Assembly: GCF_008632455.1 (NCBI RefSeq) | Contig: NZ_CP043929.1 | Coordinates: 3,286,001-3,350,000 of the forward strand | Direction of reading: 5' to 3' | Length of the DNA: 64,000 nucleotides | Origin: Methylomonas rhizoryzae | GTDB taxonomy: Bacteria; Pseudomonadota; Gammaproteobacteria; Methylococcales; Methylomonadaceae | Shown here: in pieces, positions 19,016 to 26,037 of the stretch | Layout: each line of letters begins with the position of its first letter | How positions within the stretch are numbered: the stretch's first letter is position 1 | Notes under the pieces: generated by a model | The model's database searches: none | What the model was told of the DNA's origin: nothing | Seen by the model: the letters and a program-made list of their open reading frames with translations, nothing else | Made by a program: the position numbers and the translations under genes

Positions 19016-19531
19016 TTAAACGTTGTTGGCCGCGAATGGGTGTTTCGCTTCTTTTTTGCCGGCAACCACTTCTTTAGCGGTTGGAGTACCGGCAACCGCG
19101 CGAGCAATCGCTTCTTTGGTAGCGGTGTAGTTGTATTGTTCGATTTTGGCATCGTCTTCAGCCAACCAATGGATGAATACACCAACGGAAACGAACAAAT
19201 CGTCAGCTTCGTCAGCCGGAATGGTGCCGTCTTCTACAGAATCGGCAACAGCCATTGCCACGCCGCGTTGAGCCGGTCCGAACATTTGCACCGCTTGTTT
19301 AGAACCTTTGATGGTTACTTTGTTGAACAGAATGGTAGCCGGCTTAACCATCAGGTTAGGAGCTACTACGGCCAACAGAGTGGAGAAACCGTCTTTGTTG
19401 TTGGTCAGAGCATTTGCAAACGCAGTTTCAGCTGCTGAACCGCGTGGGCCGATGATCAAGTCGATGTGCGCAACTTCGTTGCCGTCGCCTACCAATGATT
19501 CGCCTACGCGCATGTTTGTAATTTTTGCCAT
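19016..19531 (-). CDS. fae: Formaldehyde-activating enzyme
   Basis: A 171-residue Fae, which condenses formaldehyde with tetrahydromethanopterin to methylene-H4MPT in the cytoplasm. The family N-terminus is clear (GESLVGDGNEVAHIDLIIG), including the His in VAHIDL thought to act in catalysis, followed by KPATILFNKVTIKG and MFGPAQRGVAMAVAD. It has a GGGGATAT-type ribosome binding site and a 104-bp upstream gap, so it may have its own promoter, as expected for an abundant enzyme. A strong marker of methylotrophy. Confidence 0.97.
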   Translation of the reverse strand: MAKITNMRVGESLVGDGNEVAHIDLIIGPRGSAAETAFANALTNNKDGFSTLLAVVAPNLMVKPATILFNKVTIKGSKQAVQMFGPAQRGVAMAVADSVEDGTIPADEADDLFVSVGVFIHWLAEDDAKIEQYNYTATKEAIARAVAGTPTAKEVVAGKKEAKHPFAANNV

Positions 19532-19635
19532 TTTTAAAATATCCCCTAAGAAAGATTAAGATTGAACCAAGAAAAAGACATCTAAATATCCGTTTATTTC
19601 GCTCCCGGCCGCATCCATGCAAAAACTCCGCCATA

Positions 19636-20490
19636 TTAACATCTTTCGACAAGCTTTGCCAAAAGCACCACCAGCACTGTCGCCACCGTTAAGTCGGCGC
19701 TGGTACCCGGGTTTATGTTTTTCGCCTTGAAAGCCTTATCGATACCTTGCAGCAACGGTAAAACTTCTGTCGGCTCATTTGCCGCTTCCATGGTTTTTAG
19801 CAACTCGGCCATTTCCGCCGCAATCCACTCTGAGTACTGCTCTCCATACTTTCGTTCGACATGGCTATCCGGATAGTTAGCCAGCAACTCAGCAAATACT
19901 GCTAATGCAGCCCAGCTGCTTTCGCCTGACCAAACGAAAGCACGATTATACCGAAAAACCGCAAAATCAAAAAGATCTTTAAAACCATTTACGTATTGCA
20001 ACGCAATTCGGTCACGTTGCGCCGCTAGAGCCATCGCTTCGGTCAGCGTGACGGCTGCGGGCGAACGAACGTCTTGCCGATCCGACTCGCCCAGTCCGCC
20101 CGGAGAAGCCAACACGATTGCGCGAAATACCCAATCCGCATCCTGTCGGCTGGTGTTTTCCAATACTTGATTGAGACACTCTTGTAACGACTTACCGTCC
20201 GCAACCTTTTCGGCAGCAAGCAGCAAGGGTGCGCACAGCAAAATAATGCCTAAATTGGTATTGCAGGCGACGGCGGAACGCGTGGCCTGCACCGCGTAAA
20301 AAATTCGTTCTCCCAACGAAAAATCGGGGTTGGTGATAGGCTCGGCACTGACGCTCGCACTGATGCGAAAATCGTCGACCGTCATGTCGTGACCCGCGCT
20401 ATACACGCTGACATTGCCAGGCTTGAAGGCTTGCAACTCGACTTCGCAAGCTTCCTTATAAACCCGCATCAACTCCGCTCTAGTCAGCAT
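19636..20490 (-). CDS. CitG-like (triphosphoribosyl-dephospho-CoA synthase family) protein
   Basis: 284 residues from the ATG at 20490, which overlaps the preceding ATP-grasp stop by 11 bp. Family features: ELQAFKPGNVSVYSAGHDM, DDFRISASVSAEPI, ACNTNLGIILLCAPLL and, near the C-terminus, NPGTSADLTVATVLVV. True CitG makes the citrate lyase prosthetic group, but no citrate lyase genes are here, and CitG-like genes recur in methylotroph H4MPT clusters. A role in H4MPT or methanofuran synthesis is therefore inferred; the reaction is unknown. Confidence 0.7.
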   Translation of the reverse strand: MLTRAELMRVYKEACEVELQAFKPGNVSVYSAGHDMTVDDFRISASVSAEPITNPDFSLGERIFYAVQATRSAVACNTNLGIILLCAPLLLAAEKVADGKSLQECLNQVLENTSRQDADWVFRAIVLASPGGLGESDRQDVRSPAAVTLTEAMALAAQRDRIALQYVNGFKDLFDFAVFRYNRAFVWSGESSWAALAVFAELLANYPDSHVERKYGEQYSEWIAAEMAELLKTMEAANEPTEVLPLLQGIDKAFKAKNINPGTSADLTVATVLVVLLAKLVERC

Positions 20491-21382
20491 CGATTTTCCT
20501 GCACATGCAACGTTCAACCAAATCCCGCACCATGGTCTCCGCGATATTTATGCCGCACACGCTCTGCAACCCCTTCCATGCCGGAACGCTGTTGACTTCG
20601 ATCACATATAAGCAACCGTCTCTGCCTCGCATGATGTCGACCCCGGCATAATCCATATTCAATGCCGCAACCGCCCTGACGGCCAAATCCGCCACCTCCG
20701 CATCCAAATCCAAGGCCTGGCAGGTAGCGCCTCGCGCCACGTTATTCAGCCAGGAAATACCGCGCCGACGCATACCGGCAACCGCCTTTCCGTTAACGAC
20801 ATACACCCGTTTATCCGAATAACCTTGGCCCTCGCACTCGATGAAGCGCTGCAGATAATAGATTCCGCGACTGCTGGTCAGCCAAAACAAATCGGTAGAC
20901 TTTTCCAAGCGTCTAATGCCCTCGCCTTGCGAACCGAACAACGGCTTACTAATCACGTAACGACCTGCAGCCAATTCCCGCTCCACGATAGCTAGCGCGA
21001 CGTCGCGCTCGCGCAATACCCATGTCGCCGGGGTAGCGATACCGGCATTTTTTAATAAAAAACTGGTCATCGCTTTGTCGACGCTACGTTCGACCGCTCC
21101 GGCGTCGTTATAAACCGGCACCCCCAAAATCCGTAGCGCGTGCAAAACATCCAAATAGAACACGACCTCTTCCAGGGAACCGCCCGGTACGCCGCGCACG
21201 AACGCCGCATCGGGTAAAACCGTCTCGAAGCCGGGTATCGCGACAGGCAAATCGCCATTCAATTGAAGACGGCATGCCGTCAGGGACACGTATTCGGCAA
21301 CGCAGCCGTAAGCGGAAAACGCCTTGCATAATTGCTTGCCGTGCCAACCGGGATCGTCGGTGAAAATAACAATTCGAGCCAA
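20480..21382 (-). CDS. RimK-type ATP-grasp ligase, MptN-like
   Basis: About 300 residues from a TTG at 21382 (ARIVIFTDDPGWHG). A longer in-frame ATG at 21460 is rejected because it would read through a strong terminator hairpin. The ATP-grasp core is complete: VDKAMTSFLLKNAGI, RYVISKPLFGSQGEGIRR, YAGVDIMRG and YVIEVNSVPAWKGLQ. RimK-like ligases add glutamate; MptN adds glutamate to H4MPT-type cofactors in methanogens, and the gene's place next to mch fits that. No clear Shine-Dalgarno precedes the TTG, so the start is uncertain. Confidence 0.65.
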   Translation of the reverse strand: MARIVIFTDDPGWHGKQLCKAFSAYGCVAEYVSLTACRLQLNGDLPVAIPGFETVLPDAAFVRGVPGGSLEEVVFYLDVLHALRILGVPVYNDAGAVERSVDKAMTSFLLKNAGIATPATWVLRERDVALAIVERELAAGRYVISKPLFGSQGEGIRRLEKSTDLFWLTSSRGIYYLQRFIECEGQGYSDKRVYVVNGKAVAGMRRRGISWLNNVARGATCQALDLDAEVADLAVRAVAALNMDYAGVDIMRGRDGCLYVIEVNSVPAWKGLQSVCGINIAETMVRDLVERCMCRKIDAD

Positions 21383-21414
21383 AGGATTATCGGTAAAGTT
21401 GAAAAAATAGACAT

Positions 21415-21446
21415 AAAAAAGCCGGGCTGCTTGGCCCGGCTTGACA
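21415..21446 (-). terminator. Rho-independent terminator after mch
   Basis: Minus-strand stem AAGCCGGGC and GCCCGGCTT with a short loop, followed by a run of T's. It follows the mch stop by about 15 bp and separates mch from the RimK-like gene, so the downstream genes either rely on readthrough or have a promoter nearby. Confidence 0.85.
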
Positions 21447-21460
21447 GGCTTTATCGGCAA

Positions 21461-22444
21461 TCAAGCGCCGAACGATTGATCCAGCAAGGCGTTATCCAAT
21501 GTGCCGGCACGAAAACTCTTGCCGGATTCTACAGCCGTGACAATCACGCTGGCCGGGCTGAACAACATTGCATCGACTTTGAAAAAATCGTATTCGTAGG
21601 CTTTGAAAATATCGGCAAACGGTTTGCCGTAATCTTTAGAGGTCGAACTCGGCAACGCGTGCGCCAATTTTTCGGCTGCATCGTCGCTGCCTTTTACGAA
21701 CAAATGCACTTGGCCGGCAAACAATATGGCATCGTTGGTGCGCCCCATCGCTTTGACGAAATTCGGGTGCGGGGGACAAATCGGCGCAGAGCCCGAGCCG
21801 TCGACGATATTTTCCAACGGGAAATGCAAAGCGTGTGCTTTGTGCATGGCGACCTCCAATACCCGCCCCACTACCTGCACCCCACCTGCCAAACTACTGG
21901 TCGGGGTAACGATGATGGTCAGCTTATCCGCCGGCACGCCGCAAGCCGCCGCCACTTTTTCGACGATTTCGATAGGCGGAATCGCGTCGTTTTCGATGAC
22001 CAGCACCGTACTGTCGCAAGCGTCGCGGTATTCCAATTCCTGATACAGCTCCTCGACCGGCTCGACATTTCCGTCTTTAACCTTAGTCGCCAGAGCCCGC
22101 GCCGGGCCGGAGCCCAAAGCGTAATATTTTCCGTGCGACAAACTCCAGCCGGCGTATTGACTACCCAAACACGACAACACCGGATTGGTGGAATGTACGT
22201 TGATAGTCAGCGGCCAATTTTGCGTGTAACAACTATGAGATAACGCCGCAGTTCCCATTCCGCCCATGCAAATCTCGGTGATGATTCTGCCAGCTTCCAA
22301 ACCGCCCGGCACTTCGATGCCGGCGTCAATTATGGTACAACCATTATCGAACTTGGATACTTTCAGCCTTAACTTGTCCGCGTTCTCTAACAGAGTCTGG
22401 ACCAAAGGTTGCGTGAGTTTGTTGATACTAGCCTGATATTGCAT
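21461..22444 (-). CDS. mch: Methenyl-tetrahydromethanopterin cyclohydrolase
   Basis: A 327-residue Mch, hydrolysing methenyl-H4MPT to formyl-H4MPT in the formaldehyde oxidation pathway. Recognisable segments are ITEICMGGMGTAALSH, NPVLSCLGSQYAGWSL, YALGSGPARAL and GSAPICPPHPNF. The start overlaps the end of the upstream ATP-grasp gene by 17 bp. It works with Fae in the same pathway; mtdB and the fhc formyltransferase genes are not in this window. Confidence 0.96.
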   Translation of the reverse strand: MQYQASINKLTQPLVQTLLENADKLRLKVSKFDNGCTIIDAGIEVPGGLEAGRIITEICMGGMGTAALSHSCYTQNWPLTINVHSTNPVLSCLGSQYAGWSLSHGKYYALGSGPARALATKVKDGNVEPVEELYQELEYRDACDSTVLVIENDAIPPIEIVEKVAAACGVPADKLTIIVTPTSSLAGGVQVVGRVLEVAMHKAHALHFPLENIVDGSGSAPICPPHPNFVKAMGRTNDAILFAGQVHLFVKGSDDAAEKLAHALPSSTSKDYGKPFADIFKAYEYDFFKVDAMLFSPASVIVTAVESGKSFRAGTLDNALLDQSFGA

Positions 22445-23543
22445 GGGAATTGGAACCTTGATTGATTAACTTAAGAATAAACTGGGTACGCGCGGTCAAA
22501 CCCTCGACAAGTTGGCCCGCGTCGTCGGCGGCGGCAATAATACTGCATATAGGTTGACCCTTGCCAATAATAGAACCGGCCGCCGGCCTGTCGCTAACGC
22601 AGTCCGGCCAATCCATATTCTCCGGAATTCGTACCGATTTTGCCGCGAAAACGATTTGATAAACCATCGGAGGGCGCCGTTCCATGACAATTCCCGTTAC
22701 TTTGCCGTCACATGCCGAACAGTGCGCTGAAAACGCCTGTTCTCCATACAATTGTGCGCTAGCCGGAATCCTGGGATTGATCTCTAAAAAATAGCAATCG
22801 TCTCCCTCGCACAAGAAATCCAAACTCCCTAAACCGCACAACGGTAAGGCCGCCGCCAATTTCTGCAGCCAATCGGTCACAGTTCGATTAACGGCGACAG
22901 AGACTTCTACTCCATTGCGGATAGCACGAAACATGAAGCTCTCTTCCAAGCACCACTGCCGATTGAAACCCAAAATTTTGACCCCCCCATTCCCGGCGAC
23001 AAACAAAGCCGACATCGATACCCCGGTTTGAAAGCGTTGCCAATAATAGCGACTTGAGTCGACTGCATCTCCGCCAACATAATGCCGAATATCCGTACCG
23101 CCTTCCCCGGCCCACGGCTTAAGCAACCACTGCTTGCCATGTTGCGGCGGAACGAACTGCGTTTCAGGGAAGGCAATGCCCAGCACTGTTAAGCGGCGAA
23201 ACCAAGTCGGCTTATGTTGCAGCGCGCGAACGACTTCGCTACCGTTGCCCAACAAATGTCCTTGCCGCTGTAAATATTCGACAGTATCCGGAAATCTCTC
23301 CAACCCGCTACCGTAAACCACCCAGTCCAGCCGATGGCTATGCCTGAGTTGCGTCACGGCTTTGCACACCTCTTCGACATGCAGCGATTCGATCAACCGC
23401 CAATCAGCCGCCAAAGCCCGGCTATCCATATCGGCAAAACAATCGACAAGCAACGGCAACAAGCCCGCTTGCCTAGCCAAAGCAGCCAACATGCGCCCCG
23501 AGCGCGCGACTATCAATATTTTTTTCTCGGTAAATTCAACCAC
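22428..23543 (-). CDS. ATP-grasp domain protein of the H4MPT cluster
   Basis: 371 residues from a GTG at 23543, 7 bases after a GGGAG ribosome binding site; a second GTG at 23546 is possible. A longer frame starting at 23627 would abut the tRNA and is rejected. ATP-grasp features: QHKPTWFRRL, KQWLLKPWAGEGGTDIRH, GSLDFLCEGDDCYFLEINPRIPASAQLYG. The C-terminal 80 residues form a separate small domain. Genes of this type recur next to mch in methylotrophs; substrate unknown. Confidence 0.7.
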   Translation of the reverse strand: MVEFTEKKILIVARSGRMLAALARQAGLLPLLVDCFADMDSRALAADWRLIESLHVEEVCKAVTQLRHSHRLDWVVYGSGLERFPDTVEYLQRQGHLLGNGSEVVRALQHKPTWFRRLTVLGIAFPETQFVPPQHGKQWLLKPWAGEGGTDIRHYVGGDAVDSSRYYWQRFQTGVSMSALFVAGNGGVKILGFNRQWCLEESFMFRAIRNGVEVSVAVNRTVTDWLQKLAAALPLCGLGSLDFLCEGDDCYFLEINPRIPASAQLYGEQAFSAHCSACDGKVTGIVMERRPPMVYQIVFAAKSVRIPENMDWPDCVSDRPAAGSIIGKGQPICSIIAAADDAGQLVEGLTARTQFILKLINQGSNSHAISG

Positions 23544-23628
23544 CACAACACTCCCGAACAACGAATTCGCTGCAAACGAAAATTGACACTGGATTTTAAA
23601 AAAAAACATGGCATAATGGTGAGCCATT

Positions 23629-23719
23629 GGAGAGCTGGCTGAGCGGTCGAAAGCGGCGGTCTTGAAAACCGTTGAGGGCTTATACCCCTCCTGGGGTTCG
23701 AATCCCTAGCTCTCCGCCA
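23629..23719 (+). tRNA. tRNA-Ser(UGA)
   Basis: A class II tRNA of 91 nt with encoded CCA. The acceptor stem GGAGAGC pairs with GCTCTCC, the D-arm is GGCTGAGCGGTC, the anticodon loop CTTGAAA carries UGA, a long variable arm follows, and the T-arm is GGGGTTCGAATCCC. Its 3' part is the integration site of the neighbouring island and remains intact here. A TTGACA at 23583 and CATAAT at 23612 lie upstream but are spaced too widely for a standard promoter. Confidence 0.95.
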
Positions 23720-23753
23720 TCATTCAATGACTTAGGTCAGACTAAACCGGCTT
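23706..23753 (+). repeat. attL: 48-bp direct repeat at tRNA-Ser 3' end
   Basis: The 48 bases from CTAGCTCTCC to AACCGGCTT are identical to 56568-56615. The copy includes the last 14 bases of the tRNA plus 34 bases downstream, the pattern left by a tyrosine integrase targeting a tRNA 3' end. Past the repeat the sequences diverge within the hairpin loop. Confidence 0.93.
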
Positions 23754-23769
23754 TACAGCCGGTTTTTTT
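23744..23769 (+). terminator. Terminator of tRNA-Ser
   Basis: AACCGGC and GCCGG-type arms around a TTTACA loop, followed by a run of seven T's. The hairpin straddles the end of the att repeat, and the right att copy carries the same stem with a different loop. Confidence 0.8.
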
Positions 23770-23780
23770 ATGCCCATTTG

Positions 23781-23794
23781 GGGAAACGTTTCCC
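23781..23794. repeat. 14-bp perfect palindrome near attL
   Basis: GGGAAACGTTTCCC is its own reverse complement, 27 bp inside the left end of the island. It could be a binding site for a recombination accessory factor, but it occurs once and no function is shown. Confidence 0.35.
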
Positions 23795-23882
23795 TATTCT
23801 ACGTTTTTGTCCCCACTCACTCACAATCTTATTATTCCGTGTTTTATTTTCAGCACGTATCAAAGACTGTAATATCGATAGA

Positions 23883-24089
23883 TCAAAATATCCCCCAAAA
23901 CAACTGAGTCGCCGCGGCCCAGCCGGTGGCGGGATCGGTGTAGACCGCTATGACGGTGTGGGTGAAGTTCGGGTTGACGATATTGGCGTAGTGGCTGGGC
24001 GATTCGACCCAGCCGTCGACGAACAGGCTTTCGTCGTATTCGGACCAGGCGGCGACGTTTTCCCCTTCGATTTTCAGATAGCCCAGCAC
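23883..24089 (-). pseudogene. C-terminal fragment of a CAP/SCP-domain protein
   Basis: A 68-residue stretch matching the end of a CAP (SCP/PR1-like) domain: GENVAAW, then GWVESPSHYANIVNPNFT and GWAAATQLFW. The N-terminal part with signal peptide and first His is missing, and sequence just upstream on the minus strand is unrelated. A truncated gene at the island's left edge; unlikely to be functional. Confidence 0.6.
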
Positions 24090-24170
24090 AAAAGGATGTG
24101 CACGTCTTCTCCACCGCTCTCCCGATGATCAGTCGGGGATTCTGCCTCTTTTGGGGGCCAGAATCGAGAT

Positions 24171-24242
24171 ATAAGGATGTGCCAACGTTAGGAGGCGCAT
24201 CGGTCGCGAACGATGCGCTTCACGTTGTTCAGCACATCCTAT
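24171..24242. repeat. REP-like palindromic element, copy A
   Basis: A 72-bp imperfect palindrome: outer arms AGGATGTGC and GCACATCCT, inner arms GCGCATCG and CGATGCGC around a GTCGCGAA loop. Nearly identical copies lie at 25025 and 25415, and a RAYT transposase remnant is between those two, as expected for REP sequences and their dedicated transposase. Confidence 0.75.
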
Positions 24243-24310
24243 GGCTCTATTTAGCGCACGTTATCGCGTTATTGGACCGTAAATCGGATATGTAAGACGA
24301 GATACGAACA

Positions 24311-24904
24311 TTATGTTGGAATCCAGACGCCACCGTCTAAAATAAACACCGTATCAGCGCAATCTCTCAGTGCCGAATTAAAGCCAGAGGAAAACGCAGA
24401 CACAAATACCAAAACACCAGCGCGTCTGACTTCTTCTAAGAGCGGAACATAATCGCCGTCACCACTTAAAAGTAAAACTGAATCTACATTTCCTCGAAAA
24501 ACATGACTCAACATATCTACCGATAATTTAATGTCAACACCCTTTACGCTCCGTGACTTATTTTCTTTTTTAAAAATACATGGAGTCAACGCATTTGGAA
24601 GAAGTGATGCTTCATGCCTGGAAAATGTTTGCCTCCGTATAATATTTCCAACATTTTCGATACGTTTATTATCTCCTACCACATAGGTGTAATAATTAAC
24701 ACGGAGAATTTCATGATGTAAACCTATTTGGGTGAACCATGGTAGCCATACGAATACGTCAGGTTCATGTACAACTTCATTTACAGGTCGAAAACCTTGT
24801 TTTAACATTTCCTGAAATCGAAAAACTAGGTTTTCTCCGTCAACGAAAACCATCATGCGCCTAGTTGGTCTCGAAACTAACGCAAACTGTAATGGATCAA
24901 TCAT
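24311..24904 (-). CDS. NYN-domain (LabA/DUF88) predicted ribonuclease
   Basis: A 197-residue NYN-domain protein, PIN-like fold. Acidic active-site elements: MVFVDGENLVFRF at residues 18-30, KGVDIKLSVDML near 120-131 and LLLSGDGDYVPLLEEVRRAG near 143-162. RNase activity is typical for the family. It stands alone among REP copies in the island and its AT content is higher than the flanking core genes. A defence or RNA-turnover role is possible but not shown. Confidence 0.8.
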   Translation of the reverse strand: MIDPLQFALVSRPTRRMMVFVDGENLVFRFQEMLKQGFRPVNEVVHEPDVFVWLPWFTQIGLHHEILRVNYYTYVVGDNKRIENVGNIIRRQTFSRHEASLLPNALTPCIFKKENKSRSVKGVDIKLSVDMLSHVFRGNVDSVLLLSGDGDYVPLLEEVRRAGVLVFVSAFSSGFNSALRDCADTVFILDGGVWIPT

Positions 24905-25003
24905 TGCAACATGTAATTAAACTCTGAATGGAATCAAACAAGGCCGTTAGGCGGATTCGCGATAGTAATCCGCGATAACGCCACGCCCTGCAAATATCTA
25001 CGT

Positions 25004-25116
25004 TAACGCGATAAGATGCGTCATATAGGATGTGCCGATGTTAGGAAACGCATCGGTCGCGAACGATGCACTTCACGTTGTTCAGCACATCCTATTTAGC
25101 GCATCTTATCGCGTTA
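25004..25116. repeat. REP-like palindromic element, copy B, extended
   Basis: Contains the same core palindrome as copy A (25025-25095), wrapped in an additional perfect 17-bp inverted repeat: TAACGCGATAAGATGCG at 25004-25020 and its complement at 25100-25116. The whole 113-bp element could fold into one long cruciform. Confidence 0.75.
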
Positions 25117-25213
25117 TTTTTGCGCACGTTATCGCGTTGGCGAAAGAGTTTCGAAAAGCCGGCAAAAACGCCGGGAACGCGGCATATGGCAACGCCGATT
25201 TTGGGCGCATTTA

Positions 25214-25384
25214 ATGACAGACCAAGACGACTTTAATCGGCATTTCGATTATATTCATTGGAATCCGGTAAAGCATGGCTTAGTAACAAGGGTGGTGGAT
25301 TGGCCGTATTCGAGTTTTCACCGATATGTCGAACAAGGCGTTTATTCGAAGAATTGGGCGAGCAACGAGCGGTTTGAGGCTTGA
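25214..25384 (+). pseudogene. C-terminal remnant of a REP-associated tyrosine transposase (RAYT)
   Basis: 56 residues in a continuous frame reading FDYIHWNPVKHGLV, then VDWPYSSFHRYVEQGVY and NWAS. This is the characteristic C-terminus of RAYT/Y1 transposases (IS200/IS605-like). The N-terminal HUH motif and catalytic Tyr region are missing. REP copies B and C flank it, as expected for the element that mobilises them. Non-functional. Confidence 0.75.
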
Positions 25385-25414
25385 AGGTGTCGAATAACCC
25401 GATAAGCGCCGCAC

Positions 25415-25489
25415 AAATAGGATGTGCCGACGTTAGGAGGCGCATCGGTCGCGAACGATGCGCTTCACGTTGTTCAGCACATCCTATTT
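25415..25489. repeat. REP-like palindromic element, copy C
   Basis: A 75-bp palindrome with arms AAATAGGATGTGC and GCACATCCTATTT. Its central region matches copy A almost base for base, including the GCGCATCG/CGATGCGC stem. Confidence 0.75.
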
Positions 25490-25525
25490 CGCGCTATTTA
25501 GCGGACGTTATCGCGTTGTCTTGAT

Positions 25526-26020
25526 TCATTCAGTTCTCCACAGATTAGGTCCAACCAATCGTTTACCGCTTAGTTTATCGATAACACGAGTCCGTTCCTT
25601 TTCTATCTTGTATAAATGGATAAAATCGCATTGAGGAAGGCTTTTCCATTCTTCTAACAGTAACTTGCTAAGCGCAATAGTGCCGTGTTCGTCAATTCCA
25701 GCGCAGACAAAATAAACCTTTGTTTCTAAAGTGTACCGAAGGAGAACTCCGTAATCAATTGTTGCCGAGGACCGATATCCATGGTCGTGGACCCAGCATT
25801 TCAATGTTTTCGTTGTGAAATGTAATTGAAATTCGGGAGGTAACCTTGAAAATAAAAGAGCTGTAGTGCTATTAGAAGTTGGGCTACCCAAACAAAATAT
25901 AGGGCCGTTAACTGCAGAAGGTATATTCTCGTCTCCAAATAAATTGATTTTTCGGGATCCGGCATTAGCAATATTTGTAGCGAGTTGGACTGCTTCGGAG
26001 GCTACTCCAACATCAGTCAT
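25526..26020 (-). CDS. Hypothetical protein, possibly 5'-truncated
   Basis: 164 residues from the ATG at 26020. The frame is open to 26107, but that part runs antisense to drmD sequence. Notable elements are GPIFCLGSPTSN near residue 40, TIDYGVLLRYTLETKVYFVCAGIDEHGT in the middle (a DYG and AGIxxxGT pair) and a Leu-rich helix after it. I do not recognise the family. Its start coincides with the point where drmD loses its N-terminus, so both may have been cut by the same rearrangement. No signal peptide or membrane segment. Confidence 0.5.
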   Translation of the reverse strand: MTDVGVASEAVQLATNIANAGSRKINLFGDENIPSAVNGPIFCLGSPTSNSTTALLFSRLPPEFQLHFTTKTLKCWVHDHGYRSSATIDYGVLLRYTLETKVYFVCAGIDEHGTIALSKLLLEEWKSLPQCDFIHLYKIEKERTRVIDKLSGKRLVGPNLWRTE

Positions 26021-26037
26021 TTGATCATCCCAAACGC

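Noticed and set aside
21415..21460. Extended N-terminus for the RimK-like protein from ATG 21460
   Set aside because: It would translate the mch terminator hairpin and has no homology-like sequence before ARIVIFTDDPGWHG.
23583..23617. Standard promoter for tRNA-Ser (TTGACA and CATAAT)
   Set aside because: The spacing of 23 bases is too long; the boxes may belong to different signals.
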